NCBI GenBank assembly: GCA_034766995.1 | Contig: CM068322.1 | Span: 34,977,439 to 35,041,438 of the forward strand | DNA from: Acanthacorydalis orientalis | Lineage: Eukaryota > Arthropoda > Insecta > Megaloptera > Corydalidae | Direction of reading: 5' to 3' | Length of the DNA: 64,000 nt | In this document: positions 12,018-23,830 of the stretch, piece after piece | Layout of the letters: the number at the start of each line of letters is the position of its first letter | Position numbering within the stretch: the first letter of the stretch is position 1 | Position numbers and translations under genes: made by a program | Notes under the pieces: generated by a model | Databases searched by the model: none | What the model saw: the letters and a program-made list of their open reading frames with translations, nothing else | Told to the model about the DNA's origin: nothing

Positions 12018-12193
12018 TTAGGCTTCCACATAAAAATATTAAAAAAGAGTAAATATTCAAAGGGGTAAGTATTAAAAAAATCATATTATTTTTTATTTAT
12101 TATTTTAGTTCAATTCAATACTAATATACAATTGAACTAAGATACGAAATGGGGGATAACATGTTTTTTTAATTCTTTCATGCGGAAGCCTAA
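12018..12193. mobile_element. 176-bp MITE with ~30-bp terminal inverted repeats
   Basis: The left end TTAGGCTTCCACATAAAAAT and the reverse complement of the right end, TTAGGCTTCCGCATGAAAGA, match at 16 of 20 positions, and the similarity continues into an A-rich stretch. The ends can be read as TA-flanked (TA, GGCTTCC ... GGAAGCC, TA), fitting a Tc1/mariner-type target. The interior has its own inverted repeat, tagttcaatt (about 12106-12115) and aattgaacta (about 12131-12140). No coding capacity. Confidence 0.7.
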
Positions 12194-12496
12194 GTTAAAT
12201 TATTCTCTACACACAAAAATCTTATATAAAAAATCATACTGAAAATCTGGATACAGTTTAGTAAACTAGAAAAAGATTCAGAGACTCCTTAAAAAGAGAG
12301 AAAAGCAATCAGCACTGGATAGATTCTTCAATGCTAAAAACCAGAAAGAGGCAGAATAACTCGAAGAGCCTGTAACGGTGAAGAAGAATACATAGTGTAT
12401 AGAAATGGTGGCTGTTTTGTGGAAGGTCCGGTACCAATTAATTTATTACCCGAATCGGTTTATGAAACGAAGTAAGTCAATGGTATAAGGCCTCAC

Positions 12497-12504
<8 letters not shown>

Positions 12505-12558
<54 letters not shown>

Positions 12559-12574
12559 TATACATATATATATA
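12505..12574. repeat. (TA)n microsatellite with TG and CATA edges
   Basis: A short (GT)n leads into 46 bp of pure TA and then into tatacacatatatatacat variants. Confidence 0.96.
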
Positions 12575-13467
12575 CAGAAAGAGAGAGTGTGTGAGAGAGA
12601 GAAGATATGTAAAAATGTTTGTACAAATGTGACGTGTGACCAGATTAAACGCTGTCGAGAAATCTCTTCAAAACTGTATTTTTCGGACAGCGTATCGCGA
12701 CATGTCATTAAAAATAATTAAATAAATCACTGTCAATAAATTTTGAGTATTAATTAAGCGTATCGAAAGCAAAAAACGTCGAACACGAATCCGATCGAAA
12801 AAAGAGAAAATGAATTAATGTATGAAATCGATTAAACCGACGTGATTAATTCTTGAAAAAAAATATCGATACTTGTGCAAAAGTTACATTTCAATTAACG
12901 TGCTATCGGTGCCCGTTGTTCGAAGAGAAAGGAACGTTGACCACGCCGAAAAAAGAACGAACGAATGTCCTTGCTTAGGTCACTCTCAATACACAAATAT
13001 ATATATATATATTATAATTTATATATCTTTTTATATGTATTACAGTCACGTTTCGTGGAACTGATGTGCAGAAAAAAATTTTTTCGTTAAACAAATAGAC
13101 TTATTAGAAGAACTTATTAGTAATGTACACTCGAGAACTTTTTTTATATCCATTTGTCAACTAATCAATTAGTTAAGTAGTCTCTTACAGCGGATAAGTA
13201 CGGACGTTTTTAATCGGAGAGATGAAAATCAAACACCGACACAGACTCGAGTAATTAAAATTATTTAAAAACATTAGATTATTTTTTTCTGTTACGTTCG
13301 AGCTGTCCGTATCGTTTTTTCTGCACGGAGAGACGGATTCGTCGCTGGAATCGTTCTTGTTTTCGGTATGTATTCACGTTTTGACATGTATGCAGCGTTG
13401 AAGTGGTGTTCAAACTACGGCTAGATTTAATAAACCGCCGGACCGGAATGGGTAAAGAGATGAGTTG

Positions 13468-13484
13468 TTTTTTTTTAAAAAAAA
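13468..13484. repeat. T9A8 palindromic homopolymer junction
   Basis: A run of T switches directly to a run of A, a self-complementary tract. One of about ten in the window. Confidence 0.9.
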
Positions 13485-13589
13485 CATTATTTTCAGGTCG
13501 GTGTAAAGGATGACATAAAATGATACTTTTTTCTCCTGACATGGAACCGATCTTTAAATTTAGAATTTTTTTTCCTTTACAAGACTGGT

Positions 13590-13715
13590 GAGATTCTCTT
13601 TCAAGTCGGAACTCTTCGATAAATCATTATAGATAATTTTTGATTATTGCTTATGCACATTTAAATGGTGGTCATCTTCAGTACGTCAAGTACAGACAAA
13701 TTTTGGTGCAAAAAA
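13590..13715 (+). repeat. Family B foldback element, left arm
   Basis: Shows tcgataaatcattatagata, atttttgattattgcttatg, cacatttaaatggtggtcat and cttcag in order; the outer part near 13600 is weak. Confidence 0.5.
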
Positions 13716-14292
13716 AAAACAATGTGTTGAAATGAGTCTTTAATTAAAATGAATCTCACATTTCCTTGAGAGAGACCCATCTTATAATCGGGACAGTAAA
13801 AATCCTTGTTTTTCTTGACTTATCTGGAAAAACCGTGGCTCATATCCGAACTAAATTTGTGAACTGGGCGTTAGTTTAAAATTCAAGAAAAAGTAATTTG
13901 GAAAAAACTCAAATACAAACATTTCTATGAATAAATCAGTAAGAATTTTAAAAAAGAAATGAACAGATAGCAACAGATATTTTAAACAAAAATAGAAATG
14001 TCGACTAGGTGTGTCTAGGTGTTTTAAAAATTTTCCTACACTCTCCATATCAAGAAATGACAAAAAATACATCACAAGATATTATCATATCAGGATTCGA
14101 GTCTAGGTTAAAAGGACAATTCCCAAGGCACGACAGGAAAACATAAAGATTACAGAAGAAAACTAAACAGCATCAGCAATAAAATAAAAACCGTCGAAAA
14201 AAAAACTATCATACTTCGATTAAAATTCGAATGTGGAAATTAACCGCACTCTTGCAGCTATATCTGCTAACTTTTTACAACACATTTCACAC

Positions 14293-14294
14293 AC

Positions 14295-14363
<69 letters not shown>
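14293..14363. repeat. (TA)n microsatellite, 71 bp
   Basis: Nearly pure TA with one ACATA interruption near the start. Confidence 0.97.
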
Positions 14364-14365
<2 letters not shown>

Positions 14366-14383
14366 CCGAAACGTCATAAATCA

Positions 14384-14560
14384 TTGATTAGGTAACCATT
14401 CCACCATACAGTGCTTCCTGTGTATGCAACGTCAGTTCCGAATGTGATAAGAATTGAATTAACGTTACATAACGCGTGGGAAATGAACGGCCAGGTGATT
14501 AAAGCGGTTCACCTGGCGTCACTGCTGGCGACCCTCCGGCTTTTATATAATTACGTCTGT
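14384..14560. promoter_or_regulatory. Candidate regulatory module: Su(H)-type site plus inverted CAGGTG pair
   Basis: This GC-richer island between two TA tracts holds CGTGGGAA at 14475-14482, which fits the YGTGDGAA consensus of Suppressor of Hairless, and an inverted E-box pair CCAGGTG (14491-14497) and CACCTGG (14510-14516), 12 bp apart. Further along are a tandem-like tgctggcgaccctccggc and a TATA-like string ttttatataa at 14540-14549. The close grouping of Notch-effector and E-box motifs in an otherwise empty AT-rich region is what suggests function. No gene start was found nearby, so this is inference from motifs only. Confidence 0.3.
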
Positions 14561-14692
14561 AACTAGATGTTAACTCGTCAATGACATTTTTCTTCACAAT
14601 GAATGAGTAAGTGACAAAGTGTCGACGCGATAATGGTAAAAATATATATATACAGAAATCGTTTTAAACATTAATTCGAATTGATTTCGGTC

Positions 14693-14699
14693 ATATATA

Positions 14700-14771
<72 letters not shown>
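14693..14771. repeat. (TA)n microsatellite with a (GT)n block
   Basis: TA, then GTGTGTGTGT at 14701-14710, then 60 bp of TA. Confidence 0.97.
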
Positions 14772-14773
<2 letters not shown>

Positions 14774-15086
14774 ACCTGTCACGAAAATCAAACGAATGTC
14801 CATTAATTGTGAACATTTTTTTGGTTTTGAGGAACAGAAAGAACTTCTAACTTCTTTAACGTTTTTCAAAATCCAATTGTATAATATTTTAAAATGTATT
14901 TACAATAAATATCAAATTTTAAACAATAATCTGAATCAATTTGTGAATATTTTGATCATAAAAGAAGTGCGGACGAGAAAAAAACATTTGTGAAATTGAA
15001 TTTGATCTCAGTGTCAGGAATTTTATTAAATCTGTGGATTAAAATTTCATACAAGTCGAATTAAACTGCCCAGTTGTACAAATAAA

Positions 15087-15088
<2 letters not shown>

Positions 15089-15145
<57 letters not shown>
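15089..15145. repeat. (TA)n microsatellite, 57 bp
   Basis: Pure TA. The following 90 bp (to about 15240) share scattered strings with 26060-26100 (aaatgacacyttcattgaaa) and with 37702-37720 (aaaaccgcaattattttc). Confidence 0.97.
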
Positions 15146-15148
<3 letters not shown>

Positions 15149-15643
15149 TGAAAAATCCACTTTAACATGATATTAACATGACCACGACAAAATGACACCT
15201 TCATTGAAAAAAATTAAAGTAAAACGAAAACCGCAATTATTTTCCTACCGACCTAATAATTAATTTGTAAAAATGTATAATATAGTTTTATAAATTATGA
15301 AACTTACATTAACACTCAAGATTAATAATAATTGTTAGTTTATAAATGATTAACAGGAATGAATATAAACATTTTCTTTATTCCTTCTATGATTAATTAT
15401 TTCTTATCTTACTCGAAGATTGTTTAATAATTTCAGATCTGTTTTTATTTTATTTGTTGACTAAATTATTTGGAAATATCGAAAATATAATTTTTTTTTG
15501 ATACAAATGGATAAGTTACTTGGTTGATGTAATATAATCTCAATCAAGTTAATCAATTAAACTAATCAAGTAGAAATTGTGAATCAAAACATTGAATTTC
15601 TAGTGATCATTTCAAAGAAATATTTGGAAATGATTGGTTCTTG

Positions 15644-15644
<1 letters not shown>

Positions 15645-15704
<60 letters not shown>
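15645..15704. repeat. (TA)n microsatellite, 60 bp
   Basis: Pure TA dinucleotides in AT-rich sequence with no gene on either side. Confidence 0.97.
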
Positions 15705-15707
<3 letters not shown>

Positions 15708-16268
15708 GCTTTATAGTTGATACATATGCTTTTTTGAATTTTCAGTCAAACAACAAAGACACTTTAAACTTGTCCCATTCATTTTAATATAAAAAAAAAC
15801 CGTTTTGTACCGGCACGAGACAGCGAGTGAATTGTACAAACGTATTCTACTATTACTGGAAACGCACTTTAAAATCAACAGTGCCTTTTACAATTCAATA
15901 AAAACGCTGTACAGTTTTATGATTCATCAAATAGTTGGTTTCCCTCTATGTCGGCATCAGAAAACCCATGAAACGCGCCCACGGAAACGTCAACGCCGTC
16001 GTCGTCGTCGTGACTTTTAATCCGGCGACTCGAGATTCGACCGTGGCTGAAAACATCTAAACAGATAATCGGCTCCTAAACGCTCTGTCTCTTTATCGTG
16101 CGTGTGTAAACAGAACGAGACAGCATACATGATAAATCAGTTAGCACTTGCCACATTCTGGTAGTAAATAAATATTTCTTAATGGAACTTAAAATGTTTT
16201 GAAATGTTGCGCTAAAAGATTTACTTAGCACGTAACTAGATTGTACATACTGTTTCGATGAAATATAA

Positions 16269-16269
<1 letters not shown>

Positions 16270-16343
<74 letters not shown>
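16270..16343. repeat. (TA)n microsatellite, 74 bp
   Basis: Pure TA followed after four bases by gtgtgtgtgagcgcgtgt. Confidence 0.97.
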
Positions 16344-16346
<3 letters not shown>

Positions 16347-16569
16347 GTGTGTGTGTGAGCGCGTGTACATACGTATACATTTATTTATTTGGTGACAATT
16401 TTTTTTCTTATTTTATTATCTCGTATTTTTATGATAATTTCTTAAGGAAATATTTACATAAGGTACTTACACACATACAGAGGTAGCGGATCGATTCGAA
16501 ACGCGCGTCAGATTTTTATCGGTTTAATGAAATTGTACGTCATTTTCTATCTATCTATCTCTCTTTTTC

Positions 16570-16587
16570 TTTTTTTTAAAAAAAAAA
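16570..16587. repeat. T8A10 palindromic homopolymer junction
   Basis: T run passing straight into an A run, just after a short (CTAT)n/(CT)n tract at 16546-16563. Confidence 0.9.
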
Positions 16588-17000
16588 CGCGACGCACTTA
16601 ATGAAATTACATTCGAGTACGAGTACCGTACGATAATCAATTACTTAAGTAACAGAAATCTTAATACATCGGGACGTTTACGACAGTTTCAATCAAATAC
16701 ACATGTGGTGTCGCTTTTGATTACAGACGTCCAAGTTTGATTCCGTGAAGAATATTGATGTGAACGATCGATATAGTGTACAGGATCGATTGACGAGGGG
16801 GGGTACGGTTGTTATCGTACGTTGATTGACGCCATAGATAAAGGATCTCGCCAAAGCGATAGCGCTCGCGGCGATGGTAGACACAGTCCTTAACACAGCA
16901 GCAAGCAAACAACCGCGCCACTTGTCCGTGCCGTGCATTGCTTATCTGTATTTTTAAAATAATAAACCTTCAGTTCACTTAAAATTAAGTCTCGTTATCG

Positions 17001-17018
17001 TTTTTTTTTTAAAAAAAA
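17001..17018. repeat. T10A8 palindromic homopolymer junction
   Basis: Perfect T-to-A switch, about 430 bp from a similar one at 16570. Confidence 0.9.
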
Positions 17019-17160
17019 CTTTATATTCTGAATGTATTCGATTTTATCAATTTGTTTAGAATCAACCAAACAAAAACAACTATAATTCTGATTACATTTC
17101 ATTATCTCATGTAGGATGGTTTTTTTTCACTCTACTCTGATGGCCGACCTCTTGCTTATA

Positions 17161-17652
17161 TTAGATGCACAAATTAATTCGGTGCCTTTTTTATAAAAAA
17201 AATGAATGTTCATGAAAAAATAGAATACTAGTTTGTATAAGTTTGCATCTGACGAACCCTTTATCGAGAAGAAGATGACTACTTTGAGTCAATGAATTCG
17301 AATTGCTTTTTTGAACCTCGTCCACTGTTTCAGCAAATTTTACATGTTATCCATCACTGCACTTTCCCCCAAACCTGAACAAATCGTTCCCTCTGCTTCG
17401 GCAGCATTTTTTTCAACTGAAATTGTGAAAAGTATGCAATGCCACATATACTTCTTGTAGGACTCCATCGTGTTCATTACTGTTTTGTGAGGTTATGCCA
17501 ACTGCACGGTCAAGATGTTTTTAAATGTTTTGAAACATTCAAAAATGTTGGATGTTTTAAGTGTTCAAAATCCTAAAACGACGAGAAAGTATTTTAATTT
17601 AAAACGGAATTATGATTCAATTTAAAGGCACAGAATTGATTTTTACACCTAA
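17161..17652 (+). mobile_element. Family A mariner-type MITE, complete copy
   Basis: This is the reference copy. It begins TTAGATGCACAAATTAATTC then ggtgcc, and ends with the reverse complement of TTAGGTGTAAAAATCAATTC then tgtgcc, giving terminal inverted repeats of about 27 bp. TA lies on both sides (17159-17160 and 17653-17654), the target duplication of Tc1/mariner transposons. At 492 bp it is too short for a transposase and no transposase motif was found, so it would need a partner element. Compared with other copies it has an extra tract (about 17520-17565) rich in attcaaaaatgtt. Confidence 0.85.
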
Positions 17653-17694
17653 TATCTTACTACTCGATGTTTCCAATGACTTGAACGATCTAAC

Positions 17695-17795
17695 AGTGTT
17701 GCAAATTCATTTTTTCACCCGCTAACTACAGATTTTTCCTGATCAAACATTCAGTTAATGACTACTGATCATTCTTCACTCTTAGTTGTGCCAAT
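17695..17795 (+). repeat. Family B arm, fragment
   Basis: Strings cattttttcacccgctaact, tttttcctgatcaaacattc and agttaatgactactgatcat follow family order immediately after the Family A element. Confidence 0.45.
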
Positions 17796-18089
17796 TTCTA
17801 CGAAATCACCTTCAGATAATTGAAAAACAGAAAAATCTAGTTTCAGTATTAACGGGATTAATGTCACACCGATTTTCAAAAATTCCTGCCGGGGAAATAC
17901 TTTACTATAAAATATCGATAGGATAAAACTTCCCAGGACTATATTTGTTATACAAGGTGTCGGAAAAATCTTAGGCAATAATTTTGACTAATTTTAACAA
18001 CCCTTCAATGCAATTAATTACCATTTACCGCAATCAATCAAAACAAAAGTCGTATTGAAACGGTTATAAATCCCTGATAGATTGACCAT

Positions 18090-18420
18090 TTTGTCACAAT
18101 ACAGTTCTCATTCACTTTCACAGATGAATTAGTTTTTCATGCCACAAACGACAAAAATCATCCTCGGAAGGGCCAAGGTATAGAAAAAAAAACTTCCCTG
18201 TACTTTTTAAACAAACACTGCCTTACAACTTAAAATGTTGAAATAGCCAAACGTTTTTTTCTGATCAAAAATGTCCTATAATTGATTATTAATCATTTCT
18301 GACTATTGTTTGAATGTATTTCGATCTCATGTCTTCATCCTCAGAGCAAGAAGATTCAGAAAAATCTAAAAAACTGTATTCTTAAAAGAATCTTTTTTTA
18401 TCTCACAAACTGTAAATTTT
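18090..18420. repeat. Family B foldback element, enlarged copy
   Basis: The left arm runs from attcactttcacagatgaat and tttttcatgccacaaacgac (18111-18150) through an insertion to gatcaaaaatgtcctataat and tgattattaatcatttctga (about 18262-18301), then the centre tgtatttcgatctcatgtct and catcctcagagcaaga. Part of an inverted arm may follow (atctcacaaactgtaaattt near 18400). Confidence 0.55.
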
Positions 18421-18659
18421 TCTCGCCAAACCACACGTTTCTCTTCCCATACAAGTATTTGTTTTGTTGATTTTCTTCCTAAATCTGTTCTTAAGAGCGT
18501 TCAATGAACGAGGAAGTAGTTGAAAAAGCATTAATTGTGGTCGCTTGAAACGAATAATAGGTTAAATAAAAAAATTAAGAAATACTTTTTCGCAAAAGAA
18601 TATTTTTTTCATCCCACTGCATACACTTTTGTCCAATCAAACGAATAATTACATTTTTA

Positions 18660-18960
18660 TTCACTCTTTAAATGAATTTAGAATATTTTTCTAGGCCTTA
18701 GAGCTTTGAAAATGGTGTGATTGACATCGAAAAAGATTAATTGTCATTTATTGAACATTTCTGATCAGAAAAAACTTTTTCCATGAACACCTGGAAAACT
18801 TTTTCCATGCTGAATATGAATTCAGTAAATGTCAGAACTGGATTCGGGAAATTCGCATAATCAGCAATCATGAATGATCAATAATCAATTATTGAACATT
18901 TCAACGAGTGAAAAATTCATCCACGAAAGTGAATTTACAGCCACGGTGCCAAAACTATTG
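18660..18960. repeat. Family B foldback element, right arm doubled
   Basis: A centre-like segment (gacatcgaaaaagattaatt) leads to cattgaacatttctgatcag near 18750-18770, and a second right arm follows (gaatgatcaataatcaatta, ttgaacatttcaacgagtga, then gtgaatttacagccacggtg to about 18950). Confidence 0.55.
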
Positions 18961-19289
18961 AACATTGTGGATGGCGTTAATGACTTTAGTTGTCGACGCA
19001 ACCCTAAACTTCAAATATTTATCTATTTATAATGTGGAGTAAAAGTAAAACGGTAAGAATGTGACCTCTAGAATTCGTACAGAACTACAGAAAACGGACA
19101 CGAAGAAATATCGGGCGATAGAGTGAATTATTTTCAAATTCTCTACTGTGTTCATACCCTTGGCTTCTGAAACGTTTCGAAAAACGATTTCAGTTAAAAT
19201 AAAATTCCGTTTTTTTTACAAACTCCAACTGAATAATTCTCGAAATATGATTGGTTTGATTTTATATCAGTCGGTTGTTCCATAAACGT

Positions 19290-19545
19290 CTCACTCGGAC
19301 ACCGACCATAAACCCGTACACAAGTACACACACTTCTTACCAGTCGCACCGTCACTCTCTCCCGTTCGACGCGAAAGAACACATCCGTGTAACAAAGCGC
19401 GGCGTCGCTGAACAAAAAAAAAAATCGTGCAGACGTGCAGATCGACGCGGACCCGCAATTTTCGTGTCAAGGAATCGAACAGACAATGCACCGGCCGACC
19501 GGCCGACCGACCGACCGTCCTCCCGCCCGACCGACGACGGGTTCG
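19290..19545. other. GC-rich island with a (CCGA)n tract
   Basis: GC-rich sequence with a (CCGA/CCGG)n tetranucleotide repeat at 19491-19540. Both strands stay open across it, giving frames of 65-120 codons whose content is low-complexity (Arg, Thr, Asp, Pro), so coding is not supported. Confidence 0.4.
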
Positions 19546-19806
19546 GTTATTTTAAAACGAGCCAAATTAATTTAATTTTACGATACGCTACGATGATTAA
19601 ACTATTGTATTTGTTCAATTCTCTCGAAGTTTGTTGAAAATTTAATTAATTCATTATTAAAAACATAACATTTCACAGACGAATTCCGCGAATATATCTT
19701 CATCTTGTTAATTAAGTAAAGACAAATTTAATGAGCACTAAAATTGACATTACTGTAGGCTTATTTAATATTTGCTTTATGTTATTCAATTTCATAGAAG
19801 CCGAGC

Positions 19807-19808
<2 letters not shown>

Positions 19809-19864
<56 letters not shown>
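19809..19864. repeat. (TA)n microsatellite, 56 bp
   Basis: Pure TA dinucleotides. Confidence 0.97.
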
Positions 19865-19866
<2 letters not shown>

Positions 19867-20657
19867 CGTTAGGTATGTATTACAATACGAACGGGGTATT
19901 AAAGATTTTTAATAGCAATAAAATGTGTATGTAAGAAGATAAAAAGGGGAAAAAAATTAAAACGTTCCATCGAAATTAGTTTCTGTTACAAAATGGATCG
20001 TAATGTTTTCATAGTTGAAGATTAATTGATTTTAATAGATATTCTCGAAGCGTAACGGGAATAGTTTCTTTTTTTTTCCTTCGAATCCACTAACCGAATA
20101 CCTCTCTAGTTTCTGTGTTTTTTTTTTCCCCGGTGCGATCCGACTGACGCGAAACGTACACTTCTCTGTATCGAGTACTTGATAAATAAAGAATTAAGCT
20201 AATTAACTCGACGACGTTTTATTATTAATTGCGCTCTGTATTAAAAATAAATTAAAACGGATCGAAACGCAGAGATCTTACCTATTTATTCAGCAGTATC
20301 TGAAACAAAATGAGAAAACATCTATTAATATGTGAGTAAGATTTATTAGAAACGATAAATTATGTATGCGACGAGGTGGTTTGGATTTGTGATGTGGTCT
20401 GTGAATTATTTTCAAATTTTTTTTTTAACGTTAGTTCGTGCTACAATTTCATAGTTTGTCAATCTAAAAATACACAGACAATACAACTTTTGATACATGG
20501 AAAAAAATGGAAATATCATATAAATAAATATGTTGAAAATAAAAAAGCATGCATAGAATGTAACGATTTAACCCTCTATGTACTGTCGGAAAATTAAAGC
20601 CCTATAAACAAAAACTGATATTAAATAATCAAAGATTCGCCATTTGATTTCTACACG

Positions 20658-21888
20658 GCGTCCAAAAAAATATACACAGACTTTATCAGTCCATAAATTA
20701 ATAACCTGTTTTATTTTTCAGTTACAAGTTGATTTTAATAACAGGAAAAGCCGATCTTAGACTTGAACGGCGGAAATTTGCGTTGGGAGTTGGAAAATAT
20801 TAACGAAATCCAGATAGAGTTCAGGAGTGAATCCGACATTGAACCACCAACGCTTCTTACAATTTCTGTGTATTCGCGATGGTATTATAAAAAATATAAA
20901 CAGTCGACGATCTACGAGCCACCAGAAATCACAAGAAAAGTTCGAACTTTTCCGACGAGCACCAAAAAAATCTGACCGACAGGTTGCTCATAAAACGGAA
21001 ATCTCCAAATATAGTGTGAAGATATTTTAAAAACTGCAAGATGGAAAAGTTACATTCCAGGATTAATACGGGACTTGAAAATGAGTCTGATTGTAGTGTT
21101 GAATTTTATGGGCGGTATTTGAGAAAATTTGCAGAGGACACTTTGTTTCACAATAAGATTGTTTGAAGTGATTAGGAAACATTCAAGCTGAATCATCATA
21201 ATTGTTCATATTGAGCAACCGAGAATCCGTAAGTTACTGAAGAAGAAGATGTGAATTTACCAGTAATTACAATGTGATATGGGTTATTATCCTCGGGTTT
21301 AATTGGACCATTCTTTTTTAATACAACTGTTAATAGAACTACATGCCACAACTTGTTTCAAGAATCAATCGTCTCGCACACTCATAAGCTATTTAAGATG
21401 ATGATGTATTGCATTTTCAATAAGATGAGGTCAGAGACATAGATTAGGCCATGCACAGACCAGGTCATTCACAGACCATACACAAACCTATAAATTTCCA
21501 TTTCGATTTTACAGCACATCTGAATAAAACATTTCTAAACGGATGGATTAGATGTAGATGCAGTGTTCAGTATCTTCACATTCTTGAAATCTAACACTAT
21601 TAGATTCTTATTTTTGGGAATATCTTAAATATAAAGTTTATGGAAACAAAAAAAAAGTTATCGCCGGATTGCAGAAAATTATTGAAGCAGAATGTTCAGT
21701 AATACCAAAAGATATCTTGGATGATGCTTGCACTCAGTTCCTCGATGATGTCGAGAATAGAAGACAATTTGAACAGTTGGATTAATGTACATTTTTGTCA
21801 TACATTCTCTTCGTTATAAAATTGAATTTATAAAAATAAACATAGAAGTTGATAACAGTTAGAGTGTGTATACATTTCTGTGTACCTA
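20658..21888 (+). mobile_element. Tc1/mariner (IS630-type) transposon fossil with both ends
   Basis: The ends form imperfect inverted repeats: GTCCAAAAAAATATACACAG from 20660 and the reverse complement of the right end, GTACACAGAAATGTATACAC (from 21885 backwards), agreeing at about 17 of 23 positions. The length, 1.23 kb, is normal for this superfamily. It surrounds a transposase pseudogene annotated separately. Exact ends and target duplication could not be fixed. Confidence 0.65.
20780..21785 (+). pseudogene. Tc1/mariner (IS630-type) transposase, multiply frameshifted
   Basis: Pieces recognised in order: a string like FKLNHHNCSYW at about 21182-21214, which is the segment that follows the first catalytic aspartate in one IS630-type group common in insects; GLIGPFFFN at about 21296-21325; QESIV at about 21360-21375; and a C-terminus ETKKKVIAGLQKIIEAECSV... 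ending with a stop at 21783-21785. Stops and frameshifts separate all of them, and the HTH region (20780-21000) is only vaguely similar. The first aspartate motif (WSDE type) lies in a damaged stretch and the second (QQDGAPPH type) is not recognisable. It makes no protein now. Confidence 0.6.
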
Positions 21889-22399
21889 ATTTATATCTGA
21901 ACAAAACTGTTCATTTAATTTTTTTTTCAAAATTTACTTTTAAGTTTTTTTTTGCTTTTCAAATATTATTCTATTTTTTAAAAAAATATTCTCTTCCATA
22001 ATAGAAAGAACAGGACTTTTGCTTGTCAATTAATTCAGTAAACAAAAACTGTATCAAATATTCTTCTAACTAAAATATGTATAGCCTGTTAATAGAATTT
22101 TAAATTTATTCAAGTGGATTCTAAATTCATTTTTAAAATTTTGATTATATTTTTATCCTGATATTTCTGGACGAATATAAAAATAGAACGGATAACGGAA
22201 AATGATTGAAAAGGTGAAAAAATAAATTATTCTATCATAAAATTTCAAAAGTGTGCATTATAAAAAGACTGATCTCTATTACTGAGTATCTTAAAAATTT
22301 GTCACAATTGTGAAAAAGTGATAAAATGTTACAAAATCGGAAATGTACGCTGTCGATTGATTTTAACGTGTTTTTTTTCTTTATGACTAGAAAAAAGTA

Positions 22400-22560
22400 T
22401 TTTTCATTCATAACTGAATTCATTTTTCCTCTCATAAATCGTATAAAAAGTTTATAGTTAAAATATTCAATAACTATTGCTTATATGTATTTAAATAACG
22501 ATTCCATATTTCGATTTTTCTGTTAAATAATTGAAGAATACTCTTCCTTCGATATGATAT
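22400..22560 (+). repeat. Family B foldback element, left arm
   Basis: Family order is kept: cataactgaattcatttttc, ctctcataaatcgtataaaa, taaaatattcaataactatt, gcttatatgtatttaaataa and cgattccatatttcg. The arm is more AT-shifted than most copies. Confidence 0.5.
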
Positions 22561-23394
22561 TCTAATAAGTATTTTATAAGAAGCACAGAACAGTTTATTA
22601 TAAAAGATGGATCGCAGTTAAGGATACATTTTCCAACTTTATGTACTGACAGACTTAACTTGATAGAATGCGCTCAAAAATAGATTTTAATGTTACTTTT
22701 TCAGTACTTATTGACCATATTCGACTAACAAGATCGACTCATACTCTAATTAATAATCGTTACATTGCTTAGTGTCCACCTGTACATTTATTTTCACGAA
22801 CAATAAACCATTAAAAGTAAACGTCGTATCGCATCGACGTTTCTTAATCAAACTTTCACGCTTAATCGGATACAGTTTTTTTTTTAAGAAGACATATATC
22901 TGTTTACACGGCGATCAATAACCGAAATTAAAAAAAAGAACGACTCCGTGTACGGTTAAATAGAAACATTTGAAACTAATTAACGGGCGAAATTAATCGA
23001 TCGGACGAGAAACGCACATTCGGCACACAATGTGCAAGAAAAGAATCACGGTGCTGGATTTTTTTTCTTATAGTTCATCAACCTTAACAGAAAACACACG
23101 TTTCATGCTTAATTAACATTTGTACGGGACTGGAACTATATCATTCCGTATAATGGTTGGAATTTATAAATAATACCTAATAGCAGTGACAGACATAAAA
23201 CTGAATTATTACTGGAAATTAATTAATGGAATCGCGGGCGCACGCACGTGTGCTGGACGGTTGTGTGCCGTTTTTTTTTTCTTGTCTTGTTGGATCGATT
23301 CTAAATTCATGTCGAACAAGTGTTAAATCACATCGAGCATAGTAATACAGGTATCTATATCCACACACACACAAGTATATATATATACATAGAA

Positions 23395-23830
23395 TGTCTA
23401 AAAAGTAATTTGACAACTTTGATTGGTTCCATGAATTTGTGTTAGTTGATTTGGTTTGGTTTCGTGAATTTGTATTAGTTGGAATTTGACATTTAATGAG
23501 AGTAAAGATAAGAAATTCATTATGGAACGCCATTCGATTAAACAATACATACTTATTGTAAAGAAAAGTCTACAAAAATCAGTCTTCAATTCCGGTAACG
23601 CACAGAAAACTACATGAAAATTCCGATTGAAACAATGTTGCCAAAAAAAACAGGGAAAGGTTTCGAAAGTGATGGTTCAGTGGTAGACAGACCAAAGTCT
23701 AGGCGTGTTCGTACCGCAAGCTCAATGGACGGTATTCAAGATGTGCGTCAAAGTCTGACCAAAACACTGAATACTTCCATCACACTTTTGAAAAACGGTT
23801 TGTACTTTTTTCTCGTATGAGATTCAGTTG
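23395..23830 (+). mobile_element. IS630-type transposon fragment, 5' part
   Basis: It contains the N-terminal transposase pseudogene described next, preceded by about 120 bp of leader. The leader includes an imperfect tandem duplication at about 23430-23487 (ttccatgaatttgtgttagt and tttcgtgaatttgtattagt). The element breaks off after about 23820; no right end was found. Confidence 0.5.
23522..23816 (+). pseudogene. IS630-type transposase, N-terminal HTH region
   Basis: A frame starting MERHSIKQYILIVKKSL resembles the first helix-turn-helix of a transposase group widespread in insects. After a frameshift the protein continues with DGSVVDRPKSRRVRTA and DGIQDVRQSLTKTLNTSI, matching the usual linker (a GSV-DKPRSGRPRT-type string) and second HTH start. 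The catalytic domain is absent. It may belong to the same group as the fossil at 20658-21888, whose own N-terminus is too decayed to compare by eye. Confidence 0.55.
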
